The notes beneath the pieces were generated by a model. It did not search any database, had not been told where the DNA came from, and saw nothing but the letters and a program-made list of their open reading frames with translations. A stretch of 37,649 nt of DNA from Bacteroidaceae bacterium. GTDB taxonomy: Bacteria; Bacteroidota; Bacteroidia; Bacteroidales; Bacteroidaceae. Below are positions 26,746-33,838 of this stretch, one piece after another. The translations under genes were made by a program, and so were the position numbers. The DNA lies in assembly GCA_017529865.1 (NCBI GenBank), contig JAFXNA010000026.1, forward strand, positions 1 to 37,649. Direction: 5' to 3'. How positions within the stretch are numbered: the first letter of the stretch is position 1; each line of letters begins with the position of its first letter.

Positions 26746-27567
26746 ATGAGAGTTGTAATAACAAAGAACTACGACGAAATGTCAAAGTGGGCAGCCCACT
26801 TCGTCGCAAAGAAGATTTTGGATGCAAATCCAACAGAAGAGAAACCATTTAAGTTGGGATGTCCAACTGGTTCATCTCCACTGGGTATGTACAAGGAACT
26901 CATCCGTTTGAACAAGGCAGGTGTCATTTCGTTCAAGAATGTCATCACTTTCAATATGGACGAATATGTAGGTCTTCCTGAGGAGCATCCAGAGAGCTAT
27001 CATAGCTTTATGTGGAACAATTTCTTCAATTATATCGACATTAAAAAGGAGAACGTTCACATTCTGAATGGAAATGCTCCGGATCTTCTTGAAGAGTGTG
27101 CTCACTACGAACAGATGATTGAGGAAGCTGGTGGTATCGATTTGTTCATGGGTGGTATAGGTCCTGATGGACATATCGCTTTCAACGAGCCAGGAAGTAG
27201 CTTGACCAGCAAGACTCGTGTGAAGACCTTGACAACGAATACGTTGCAGGCTAACTGCCGTTTCTTCGACAATGATATCCACAAAGTGCCAAAGCAGGCG
27301 CTCACAGTTGGTGTGGGCACCGTGATGGCAGCAAGGGAAATCATTATCCTTTGCAGCGGTCATACGAAGGCTCGCGCTTTGAAGCATGCTATCGAGAACG
27401 GTGTGAACCACATGTGGACAGTTAGTATGTTGCAGATGCATCAGCATGGTAACATCGTTTGTGATGAGGAATGCTGTTGCGACCTCAATGTGTCTACCTA
27501 TCAGTACTTCAAGGACAAACAGCGCATTGAAGGACTGGTTGAGCACTATGCCGGTATGTTTGAATAG
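26746..27567 (+). CDS. nagB: Glucosamine-6-phosphate deaminase
   Basis: This 273-residue cytoplasmic enzyme converts glucosamine-6-phosphate to fructose-6-phosphate and ammonia. Catalytic residues lie at the same numbers as in E. coli NagB: Asp72 (FNMDEYVGL), Asp141, His143 and Glu148 in GPDGHIAFNEPGSS. The C-terminal stretch NIVCDEECCCDL is cysteine-rich. nagA is not adjacent, and no NagC-like regulator is seen, so it may serve amino-sugar balance for envelope synthesis as well as catabolism. Confidence 0.95.
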   Translation: MRVVITKNYDEMSKWAAHFVAKKILDANPTEEKPFKLGCPTGSSPLGMYKELIRLNKAGVISFKNVITFNMDEYVGLPEEHPESYHSFMWNNFFNYIDIKKENVHILNGNAPDLLEECAHYEQMIEEAGGIDLFMGGIGPDGHIAFNEPGSSLTSKTRVKTLTTNTLQANCRFFDNDIHKVPKQALTVGVGTVMAAREIIILCSGHTKARALKHAIENGVNHMWTVSMLQMHQHGNIVCDEECCCDLNVSTYQYFKDKQRIEGLVEHYAGMFE

Positions 27568-27598
27568 TATATCATAAACCCCAAAAACGGTCTGATAA

Positions 27599-28657
27599 GT
27601 GACATTAAGGTCTATATTCACCACGATATTAGCAAGTGTGGCTGTCCTGGTTTCGGCTCAGGACAGCCTTCCCATATCCATACCACAAACGTTAATTCCA
27701 CAGCAGCAGAAGAAGAACTTCTTCAATCATTTGGACGCTTCCGTCACTGTGGGTTCGACTGGTATTGGATTCGACCTTGCTATGCCTGTTGGTGATTATG
27801 TTCAGATCCGTACTGGTGCAGCTTTCTTCCCGCATATCAAGTTGAAGATGACGTACGGACTGGAGATGACGGGCGACAGCGAAAAAGGAAACGATAACAA
27901 TAACAACGAAGCAAGCAATACTCCCACTGAGCGTACGACCAGTTTCGAGAAAGCAGCACGAGTGTTGAAAGAGACGACAGGCCGTGAAGTGTCTCCGACG
28001 GTGTCGATGTGGGCCGTTCCGCGTTACAATAATTTTAAGTTTCTGGTCGATGTTTTTCCCTTTAAGGATAAACGTTGGCATATTACGGCAGGTTTTTATA
28101 TTGGAAACACTAATTTCGCTCGGGCATATAACCGTACGGAGGACATGCCGAATCTTTTGAGTGTGAATCTGTATAATCATCTGATTGACAAGCTCAAGGA
28201 CGGGGGCGACATCTTTACTTGGGAGGGCGAAGCTGTCAGTATCCCTGAGCAACTCAAGGAATCTGCCCTTCGCAATGGATACATTGCTGTGCCGTTTGGT
28301 GTGCTGAAGAACGATGTGGTGAAAGACGGTCAGTTGGTTTACCATAAAGGTGATACGTATTATGTGATGCCTGCCGAAGACAATATGATTCATACGGAGG
28401 GTTATATCAATAAGTTCAAGCCCTACATCGGTTTTGGCTACGGAGGACATCTGTTTAAGGGTAGCGATACGATGATTTCGTTCGATGCCGGTATGATGTT
28501 CTGGGGTGGCAGCCCGAGACTGGTAACGCACGACGGAGTGGATCTCGTTCACGACCTTCCGAAGATACGTGGTTCGGTGGGACGTACTGTTGATTTTGTC
28601 AAGACGTTCACGGTGTTCCCGGTATTCAACGTCCGATTGACGCAGCGAATTTTCTAG
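27599..28657 (+). CDS. Putative outer-membrane beta-barrel protein (GTG start)
   Basis: The protein has 352 residues with a clear signal peptide (LRSIFTTILASVAVLVSAQ). No ATG is available before the signal, so the GTG at 27599 is the likely start. After a Gln-Pro-rich linker the sequence has alternating strands with aromatic ends (LDASVTVGSTGIGFDLAMPV, VQIRTGAAFFPHIK, YIGFGYGGHLF) and ends in FNVRLTQRIF, a C-terminal Phe typical of barrel proteins. A low-complexity loop (NDNNNNEASNTPTE) lies near residue 100. Function is unknown. It sits 31 bases after nagB and 81 bases before the cytidylyltransferase-kinase fusion. Confidence 0.75.
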   Translation: MTLRSIFTTILASVAVLVSAQDSLPISIPQTLIPQQQKKNFFNHLDASVTVGSTGIGFDLAMPVGDYVQIRTGAAFFPHIKLKMTYGLEMTGDSEKGNDNNNNEASNTPTERTTSFEKAARVLKETTGREVSPTVSMWAVPRYNNFKFLVDVFPFKDKRWHITAGFYIGNTNFARAYNRTEDMPNLLSVNLYNHLIDKLKDGGDIFTWEGEAVSIPEQLKESALRNGYIAVPFGVLKNDVVKDGQLVYHKGDTYYVMPAEDNMIHTEGYINKFKPYIGFGYGGHLFKGSDTMISFDAGMMFWGGSPRLVTHDGVDLVHDLPKIRGSVGRTVDFVKTFTVFPVFNVRLTQRIF

Positions 28658-28738
28658 ATGATTGGGGTCTTTATACGGCTCTCTTTTTCCCCTTTATCTA
28701 TAAATCTCTTTCCTTTATATATATAAATAAGGTGTACG

Positions 28739-29920
28739 ATGGACAGCAAGAAGAAAGTATTCGTGAGTGGTTGCTATGATTTGTTGCACAGCGGCCATGT
28801 TGAGTTCTTCCGTCAGGCGGCTCAGTATGGCGACCTGTACGTGGGTATCGGCTCAGATGAAACCATCCTTCATTACAAGAATCACAAGACTGTTTATTCG
28901 GAACAGGAGCGTCTGTTCATGGTGAAAAGCATCCGCTATGTGAAGGATGCTTTCATCAATCAGGGGCATGGTGTGCTGGATTTCTTGCCGACGTTGGACA
29001 TCGTCAAACCGGATATTCTGGTGGTTAACAGTGATGGCGGAAGTGAGGAGAAACGTAGGGTCTGTGAGGAACGTGGTATGGAATATGTGGTTCTTCAGCG
29101 TGATCCGCACGAGGGATTGGCGGCGCGGAGCAGTACGGAACTGAAGAAAAGTCCGTGTCAGTTGCCTACGCGACTCGATATCGCGGGCACTTGGATCGAT
29201 CAGCCTTATGTCAGCTGTTTTGCACCGGGTTGGACCATCACCATCTCGCTCGAACCTTCGTTCGAGATACGCGAACGTTGCGGCCTTTCCACCTCGACTC
29301 GCAACATCATTCGTAGCATCTGGCCCTATCAACTTCCTAACATGGACCCTGAGACTTTGGCGCGGCTCGTGTTCTGTTTCGAGAATCATCCGGAGCGCGA
29401 AGACGGTATCATCAGCGGTGCACAGGACGCTATCGGCATCTGTGTTCCCGGGCTTTGCCGCCATTATTACGACAACCATTTCTGGCCGTTGAAGATAGAG
29501 ACTTACGAGGACGAAACCGTATTGCAGTGGCTGGAGAGCCATCTCTGCATGATACCTATGGAGCCTCGTCGTCATGGATGCTCGGTAGTAGAGGGTAAGG
29601 ACATCACCAAGCCGAAGGTCGAGGCACTTGCTGCCGCTGCCGCATCGTGTTGGGATGCCATTCTTGAGCGCAATCTCCTTGCTTTCGCTGCAGCCTATCG
29701 GGCTTCGTTCGAGGCGCAAGTGGCTATGTTCCCCGCTATGATTCAGGGAACTGTTCAGCAGTATATCGACCGTTATTCGGCACTGCCCGATGTCTTGGCG
29801 TGGAAGATGCCAGGAGCGGGTGGGGGAGGGTACCTCGCCTTGGTCGTCACCGATACGGCCGCTTTCCTTGATCAGCATCCAGAGGCAATCGCATTGAAAA
29901 TAAGACGTTCGGGCATGTAA
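28739..29920 (+). CDS. Fusion of HxGH cytidylyltransferase and GHMP kinase
   Basis: This 393-residue protein joins two enzyme domains. Residues 1-140 form a nucleotidyltransferase of the TagD/HldE-C type: GCYDLLHSGHVEF with HSGH at 17-20, and GLAARSSTELKK (126-137) in place of the RTxGISTT motif. Residues about 143-393 form a GHMP-kinase fold: PTRLDIAGTWIDQPYV (motif 1), CGLSTSTRN at 181-189 (motif 2 equivalent) and MPGAGGGGYLAL from 357 (motif 3). Such a protein could phosphorylate a sugar and couple it to CMP or AMP. HldE does a comparable two-step job, but with a ribokinase-type kinase. Substrate and nucleotide are unknown. The terminator stem overlaps its last codons. Confidence 0.85.
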   Translation: MDSKKKVFVSGCYDLLHSGHVEFFRQAAQYGDLYVGIGSDETILHYKNHKTVYSEQERLFMVKSIRYVKDAFINQGHGVLDFLPTLDIVKPDILVVNSDGGSEEKRRVCEERGMEYVVLQRDPHEGLAARSSTELKKSPCQLPTRLDIAGTWIDQPYVSCFAPGWTITISLEPSFEIRERCGLSTSTRNIIRSIWPYQLPNMDPETLARLVFCFENHPEREDGIISGAQDAIGICVPGLCRHYYDNHFWPLKIETYEDETVLQWLESHLCMIPMEPRRHGCSVVEGKDITKPKVEALAAAAASCWDAILERNLLAFAAAYRASFEAQVAMFPAMIQGTVQQYIDRYSALPDVLAWKMPGAGGGGYLALVVTDTAAFLDQHPEAIALKIRRSGM

Positions 29921-29934
29921 CCCGAACGTTTTTT
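29905..29934 (+). terminator. Terminator overlapping the end of the fusion gene
   Basis: ACGTTCGGG (29905-29913) pairs perfectly with CCCGAACGT (29921-29929), and a run of six T begins at 29929. The loop contains the stop codon, so the hairpin starts inside the coding sequence. Confidence 0.85.
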
Positions 29935-29939
29935 GTGGC

Positions 29940-30674
29940 CTACAATAACTTGTCGCCTTTCTTTTGATTACACTCCCTACAGAGTAATTGAAGATTTTCT
30001 GGCTCAGAAGAACCTCCTTTTGAAAATGGGATAATATGGTCAATTTGCAAGTTCTTGGTACTGCCACATTTACAGCAATGCCCACCGTCACGCATATATA
30101 CATAGCCCACGACTTCTTGTGGAATATATGGACGTTTGTGCTCTTCGTCGAATAGAACTCCCTCTTCCATCAGTTTTTGTCTTGCGACTTGCTTTAGAGC
30201 TTTCTTAAGTTCTACCGCCTTGATTTCTTCCTGATACTTCTCTATTTGTTGCTCACGAAGATAATGATTAATTTCTTCATCATTGTAATTGAACTCTAAT
30301 ATATTTTGATCATATTCAATCATTTCTCCCATAGGAACTAACAAGGTTAATAGGCAACGTGGTCTCCACCCCAATACAAGTTTACTATAAGAATTAAATA
30401 TATTGAGAACATTAACATCACCATCGCAAACAATCTTGTTGTTCTTATCCAGTCTCTTGCCTTTGACAGGATTAATCTCATAGTTGATATTATGATGAAT
30501 GACATATGAGTTTGTGATTATATGACATTCTTTATGTGTTCTGGTTGCCAAGACTTCCACTCCTGTTCTAATTGTTTTACAATAGAACATTTCGTCAAAG
30601 CAGGAGAAATCTCTTAGTCTCACACCCTTTTTATATACTATCTCATCTCTTGTTGGATAAGTATTGCTTGCCAT
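29940..30674 (-). CDS. HNH endonuclease family protein
   Basis: The protein has 244 residues from the ATG at 30674. An upstream TTG at 30749 would extend it across an inverted repeat and is unlikely. The last ~55 residues form an HNH nuclease with zinc cysteines: [22 protein letters not shown], then N and [11 protein letters not shown]. The N-terminal ~180 residues are unassigned, with a basic-acidic helical stretch at about 130-180 ([24 protein letters not shown]). HNH domains cut DNA in restriction, mobile-element and phage-defence settings, and here the partner is unknown. It is the last gene of an AT-rich minus-strand trio whose base composition differs from its neighbours. Confidence 0.8.
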   Translation of the reverse strand: MASNTYPTRDEIVYKKGVRLRDFSCFDEMFYCKTIRTGVEVLATRTHKECHIITNSYVIHHNINYEINPVKGKRLDKNNKIVCDGDVNVLNIFNSYSKLVLGWRPRCLLTLLVPMGEMIEYDQNILEFNYNDEEINHYLREQQIEKYQEEIKAVELKKALKQVARQKLMEEGVLFDEEHKRPYIPQEVVGYVYMRDGGHCCKCGSTKNLQIDHIIPFSKGGSSEPENLQLLCRECNQKKGDKLL

Positions 30675-30693
30675 AAAATCCTTTATTTTTGGC

Positions 30694-30762
30694 AATGATA
30701 TAGCAGTTGGCGTAAATATACAAAAAATAGGTATATTGAAACTTGCCAACTGCTATATCATT
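30694..30762. repeat. Perfect 18-bp inverted repeat with 33-base centre
   Basis: AATGATATAGCAGTTGGC at 30694-30711 is the exact reverse complement of 30745-30762. The 33-base centre has its own partial dyad (TAAATATAC and GGTATATT). It lies between the secreted-protein gene and the HNH gene on the minus strand. No T-tract follows, so it is not a plain terminator. Confidence 0.85.
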
Positions 30763-30766
30763 ACCT

Positions 30767-31654
30767 TTATTCTTTCACAGGTGGAATCTTGATGTCAAAG
30801 TCAGCATGATTATAGCGTGCGGCAACAATTCTAACATATCCACTATTTCCTTGCAAATGCTTGAATATCTTTTTAACTTTGCCCTTCTGACCTACAGGAT
30901 TACTCAAACTGCCAGCATTTCTAGTTTTTAAGTAGTTTCCTCCTTTGCTCTTATCTCTATCAAGCCACATGTTGAATTTCTCAATAAGTTTATCATTATC
31001 ATCATACAATCCAACCGTGATGCTTTCACCAGAATATGAACCAGAATACTGATTATATCCAGATTCATAATTGAAAATTCCATTTTCACTTATAAGACGA
31101 AACTGATATTCTTCAAAGCCCCAAAAGACAAAGGACCCTTCCCCTGGTTGGCTGTACATATAACTGGTATAAGCTTCATTCCCTTTAAGTTCGTCAGCCT
31201 CTTGTTTTGTTATTACCCATCCTGCATTGCTAGAAGAAGTTTCTTGTGCAGTGGCTTTTATAGGTGAAGAATACATCTGAACTGCATAGACATCACCTTG
31301 TAGGTTTATAACACGCAGATAAATAGAATCTGCATCTTGAACATAATACATTTTGCTTCCCTTGTCACTAATTCTCATTGTTACATGAGCACCATTTTCC
31401 CATTCTACACTATCCGAAACTTCCTCGGTTTTAGGGTCTTTCAACCAGAAGCGAATAACAGCAATACTGTCATTCTTGACACCTTGAAGATTCCAAATCT
31501 TTGCTGAAGGTTTGGATCCATTGGCATTTTCTGTTTTAAAGACGGTGATAGATTTGCCACTGAGAGAAAAATCGTTTCCCATCTCAACATCTGTTTGTGC
31601 AATTGCAGTTCCTCCTGCAATCAACAACCACGCTAAACATAGATTCTTTTTCAT
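30767..31654 (-). CDS. Secreted protein of unknown function
   Basis: The protein has 295 residues with a signal peptide (MKKNLCLAWLLIAGGTAIAQ). The mature part is beta-rich and polar, with no recognised domain. A Ser-rich segment (ATAQETSSSNAGW) divides it into halves. The C-terminus is basic with no sorting tail or anchor. It lies between the HNH nuclease and the HIRAN membrane protein on the same strand, with gaps of 92 and 59 bases. The gene is AT-rich compared with its flanks. Confidence 0.75.
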   Translation of the reverse strand: MKKNLCLAWLLIAGGTAIAQTDVEMGNDFSLSGKSITVFKTENANGSKPSAKIWNLQGVKNDSIAVIRFWLKDPKTEEVSDSVEWENGAHVTMRISDKGSKMYYVQDADSIYLRVINLQGDVYAVQMYSSPIKATAQETSSSNAGWVITKQEADELKGNEAYTSYMYSQPGEGSFVFWGFEEYQFRLISENGIFNYESGYNQYSGSYSGESITVGLYDDNDKLIEKFNMWLDRDKSKGGNYLKTRNAGSLSNPVGQKGKVKKIFKHLQGNSGYVRIVAARYNHADFDIKIPPVKE

Positions 31655-31713
31655 GTTACTATTCTTTTGAGTTTACAAAACTGTGAAAATGTATGATGTG
31701 ATTGTTGGAAATA

Positions 31714-32319
31714 CTATTCTGGTTCTTCAACCATTACTTCTCCCCAATAATACTTGCGTTCTTCGTCATAATCTTCATCTTGGAATATTTCACCATAGCA
31801 CTTAAATGGAAATTTGTTTTGCACCCATTCCCTTAATTGTTGTGTGTCTTCTGCTGGAACATAACCAAGATGTTTGCCGTCTTGATGAACGATTTTTATC
31901 GCATTGGGGTCATATTGATTAGTAGGTTCTGGAACAACTTCTCCCATAAACTTTCCTTCATAGTCCCCAATACCATCTCTATGGTTTATTCCTGCTATTT
32001 TGAAACGAAGATAGTTCTTGTAAATTTGAGTGTATGAACCATCTTCTTTCTGTTCTGGAAGTGGTCCTGTATAAGTCATGTTCAGTATTTCTTGAACTGT
32101 CTTATCGTCACCATGAGCTTTTGCCTGTTGAAGGGCTTCCCCCATTGCTGCCAGTTTTTTAGCATTAGCAATAAGTTCTTCATTTGAAGGCTCTTTTGGA
32201 GTGGTCTTAGGAGTTATTGAACACGTTTGTGGATTCTGCTCCTTCTTACCTGATTTTGTGATCATTATTACAAAAATGATAACCACAGCAATAATGCCGA
32301 TAATTACTAATAGTGTCAT
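31714..32319 (-). CDS. Membrane-anchored HIRAN-domain protein
   Basis: The protein has 201 residues. It has one N-terminal membrane segment (residues 2-20), a Pro-Thr-Lys-rich linker, a helical region (about 45-85), and a C-terminal HIRAN domain (about 105-195, with FKIAGINHR, the EPTNQYDPNAIKI motif and HLGYVPAEDTQQL). HIRAN domains bind DNA ends or damaged and stalled DNA in helicases such as HLTF, and occur as stand-alone proteins in bacteria. Attachment of one to the membrane is unusual. The topology would leave the domain in the cytoplasm if the short N-terminus is outside. It heads the AT-rich trio. Confidence 0.8.
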   Translation of the reverse strand: MTLLVIIGIIAVVIIFVIMITKSGKKEQNPQTCSITPKTTPKEPSNEELIANAKKLAAMGEALQQAKAHGDDKTVQEILNMTYTGPLPEQKEDGSYTQIYKNYLRFKIAGINHRDGIGDYEGKFMGEVVPEPTNQYDPNAIKIVHQDGKHLGYVPAEDTQQLREWVQNKFPFKCYGEIFQDEDYDEERKYYWGEVMVEEPE

Positions 32320-32395
32320 AATTCTTTTATTTAGTTAATCTCTATTTTTTTAGTACTATTCGTATACAACGCAAAATGCGCAGACATTGTCCACG

Positions 32396-32515
32396 CATCA
32401 CCGAGGTTTACCACAACCTACATCCATCGCAGAAACGCCTGCGCAAAAAGCGCATTTGCTCCTTTTATGGATGTTTATGGCTCGTTTTATCGACAGAGGT
32501 GGTAATTCGGTGATG
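32396..32515 (-). other. Long imperfect palindrome, possible structured leader of the HIRAN operon
   Basis: Nested arms pair across 120 bases: CATCACCGA (32396) with TCGGTGATG (32507), TTACCAC (32408) with GTGGTAA (32499), ACATCCAT (32420) with ATGGATGT (32467), and TGCGC (32440) with GCGCA (32450) at the tip. A minus-strand promoter box lies at 32560-32567, so the element would be in the 5' leader of the HIRAN gene, starting about 75 bases before its ATG. It could be a structured RNA or a mobile palindrome. No known riboswitch is recognised. Confidence 0.55.
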
Positions 32516-32559
32516 TTTTGAGCCTCCAATAAAGTTCGTGTCTCTTTCGAAACACGTTG

Positions 32560-32594
32560 CAAATATAGATAAAAATCTTCGATTCCAATACAAA
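32560..32594 (-). promoter_or_regulatory. Probable promoter of the HIRAN operon
   Basis: On the minus strand TATATTTG (32560-32567) matches the -7 consensus; TTTG at 32591-32594 lies 23 bases further upstream, slightly far for a -33 element. The leader would be about 230 bases and include the long palindrome. Confidence 0.45.
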
Positions 32595-32728
32595 TATCGG
32601 TGAAAAGTAATAAAATTCAAGCGTTTTCTGTAGATTTCTTCCTGTGAATGCTCTGATTAGCTGTTTTTTCATTACTTTTGCATTCGAAACATATCTTCTT
32701 CGGAAACGAGCCATCAGTTTTTCGCTAT

Positions 32729-32853
32729 TCCATTAAATTACGACAACTAAACGATAAGCGTGATAAACGGAGGCTGCTGCTCACTCTCAATATGAGGCGT
32801 GAGCATTGGCGGTATTCGACAATATCACGCTAGGGTGTCGTAACCCTTATGGA
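32729..32853. repeat. Second long imperfect palindrome in the gene-free region
   Basis: Four nested pairs of arms are seen: TCCAT (32729) with ATGGA (32849), TTACGACA (32738) with TGTCGTAA (32836), AGCGTGATA (32757) with TATCACGCT (32823), and TGCTCAC (32778) with GTGAGCA (32799), closing on CTCA-ATA-TGAG. The segment could extrude as a cruciform or fold as RNA. No gene covers it. Confidence 0.6.
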
Positions 32854-32930
32854 TTGGAGTTGTTTATCAGGAGTGCTCATTGCCTCTTTTTCGAAAGGAT
32901 AACCACAACATAGTGTATGAATCCTCTAAT

Positions 32931-33106
32931 TGATAAGGCATGAAGTAAGAGGTGATCAGTATCATTGAAATCGGACATACTTATCGTCGGAATCAGTCAT
33001 ACGTATCATTGAAGTCAATCATACGTATGATTCGACCAAATCATACGTATCATCGGAGCAAATCATACGTATCATCTGAACGAATGATACGGATGGCTTT
33101 ATAAAT
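32931..33106 (+). repeat. Phased array of about seven 22-bp repeats with a palindromic core
   Basis: Units of exactly 22 bases start at 32953, 32975, 32997, 33019, 33041, 33063 and 33085, with a faint one at 32931. The best four (32997-33084) begin TCATACGTAT and contain ATACGTAT. The unit at 33019 is part of a perfect 16-bp palindrome, AATCATACGTATGATT (33017-33032). Between the cores the last nine or so bases of each unit are variable but end A-rich. The array ends 36 bases before the HU gene, over an AT-rich stretch. No unique spacers separate the units, so it is not a CRISPR. Confidence 0.85.
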
Positions 33107-33141
33107 CCATTTATTATTAACAATTCAAATCTTTAAGAAGT

Positions 33142-33657
33142 ATGATTTCATTGATTAAGAAAAAGGGTATTAACCCGCAGGACAAGTCCACTCTTTACTT
33201 CCCGCAGTGGACACGAGTTTCAACAGTGAACGAAACACAGTTGGCGAAGCGTATGGCTCGCGGAAGTACGTTCTCGGTGGGTGAAATCAACGGCGTGTTT
33301 GCCGATTTCCCGCAGAGCATCATCGACGAACTGCTGAACGGCAACGCAGTGAGCATTGACGGATTGGGTACGTTCAAGCTGAAAGTGAGCGGCAAGAGCC
33401 AGAAGGAAAAGAAGGACGTGACAAGCGCTGGCGCCAAAATCAGCGTGGTGTTCGAACCTGCTGCAGAGCTGACCAGCCGACTGAACGATGAGAAAGAATT
33501 CCGCTTCGTAGAGGTTCCGACTGCCGAGGGTGAACAGGATGCTGACGACGAGGAAGGTCCATCGGATGGTGGCGGTGACACGAGCGGTGATGGCAGCGAC
33601 CAGACTGGTGGTGGCACGACTCCTCCAAGTGGTGGCGGTGGCGTGGATCAGAATTAA
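33142..33657 (+). CDS. HU-family DNA-binding protein with a glycine-rich acidic tail
   Basis: The protein has 171 residues. Residues 1-124 match the HU-related family typical of Bacteroidales (TIGR01201 type), which is longer at the N-terminus than classical HU. The core has FSVGEINGVFADFP, LLNGNAVSIDGLGTFKLKV and a beta-arm region ending VVFEP. Residues 125-171 are a low-complexity tail of Glu, Asp, Gly and Thr (DADDEEG, DGGGDTSGDGSD). HU proteins bend and wrap DNA and prefer kinks, nicks and four-way junctions. The gene follows the 22-bp array and two palindromes and is followed by a terminator, so it is a single-gene unit. Confidence 0.88.
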   Translation: MISLIKKKGINPQDKSTLYFPQWTRVSTVNETQLAKRMARGSTFSVGEINGVFADFPQSIIDELLNGNAVSIDGLGTFKLKVSGKSQKEKKDVTSAGAKISVVFEPAAELTSRLNDEKEFRFVEVPTAEGEQDADDEEGPSDGGGDTSGDGSDQTGGGTTPPSGGGGVDQN

Positions 33658-33722
33658 AGAACCACCAGCCCAGCCCCCCTCAAACTCCCCCCTCAAGGGG
33701 GAGGACTGGGGATGAGGATGTA
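33655..33722 (+). repeat. GC-rich palindromic repeat after the HU gene
   Basis: CTCCCCC (33685-33691) pairs with GGGGGAG (33697-33703) around five bases, with C-rich sequence before it and GACTGGGGATGAGG after. It is an intergenic member of the family seen inside the flotillin and TonB receptor genes. Confidence 0.7.
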
Positions 33723-33747
33723 AAATGTAGAGAAGAAAACGATAAAG

Positions 33748-33780
33748 AAAGCAGCATCTCATGATGGGATGCTGCTTTTA
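33748..33780 (+). terminator. Terminator of the HU gene
   Basis: AAAGCAGCATC (33748-33758) pairs perfectly with GATGCTGCTTT (33768-33778) around a nine-base loop and ends in a short T run. Confidence 0.75.
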
Positions 33781-33800
33781 TATTCATCTGCTTTCATTAT

Positions 33801-33836
33801 ACTCCCCTCCATCACAGGGAGGGATACAGGGGGTGG
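33801..33836 (-). repeat. GC-rich palindromic repeat after fcl
   Basis: CCCTCC (33805-33810) and GGAGGG (near 33818-33823) form a small stem followed by CAGGGGGTGGG, ending next to the fcl stop codon at 33839. It may help end the fcl transcript, as no ordinary terminator is seen. Confidence 0.55.
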
Positions 33837-33838
33837 GT

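Noticed and set aside
28853..30103. Open frame of 416 codons on the minus strand opposite the cytidylyltransferase-kinase fusion
   Set aside because: It runs across a terminator and into another gene, and its sequence shows no domain. It is a shadow of the coding strand.
30675..30749. N-terminal extension of the HNH protein from a TTG codon
   Set aside because: The extension crosses one arm of the inverted repeat and reads as an unlikely N-terminus; the ATG at 30674 is better.
30694..30762. Terminal inverted repeats of an insertion sequence
   Set aside because: The arms are only 33 bases apart and no transposase gene is in the window.
32487..32714. Short minus-strand frame (75 codons) in the gene-free region
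   Set aside because: It contains the predicted promoter box of the HIRAN operon and part of the long palindrome, and has no family resemblance. It is probably chance.
32931..33106. CRISPR array
   Set aside because: The units abut every 22 bases with degenerate ends and no unique spacers, and no cas genes are present.
33063..33141. Plasmid-type replication origin
   Set aside because: Iteron-like repeats and an AT-rich stretch are present, but there is no Rep gene or clear DnaA box and the surroundings are chromosomal housekeeping genes. Kept only as an alternative for the array.
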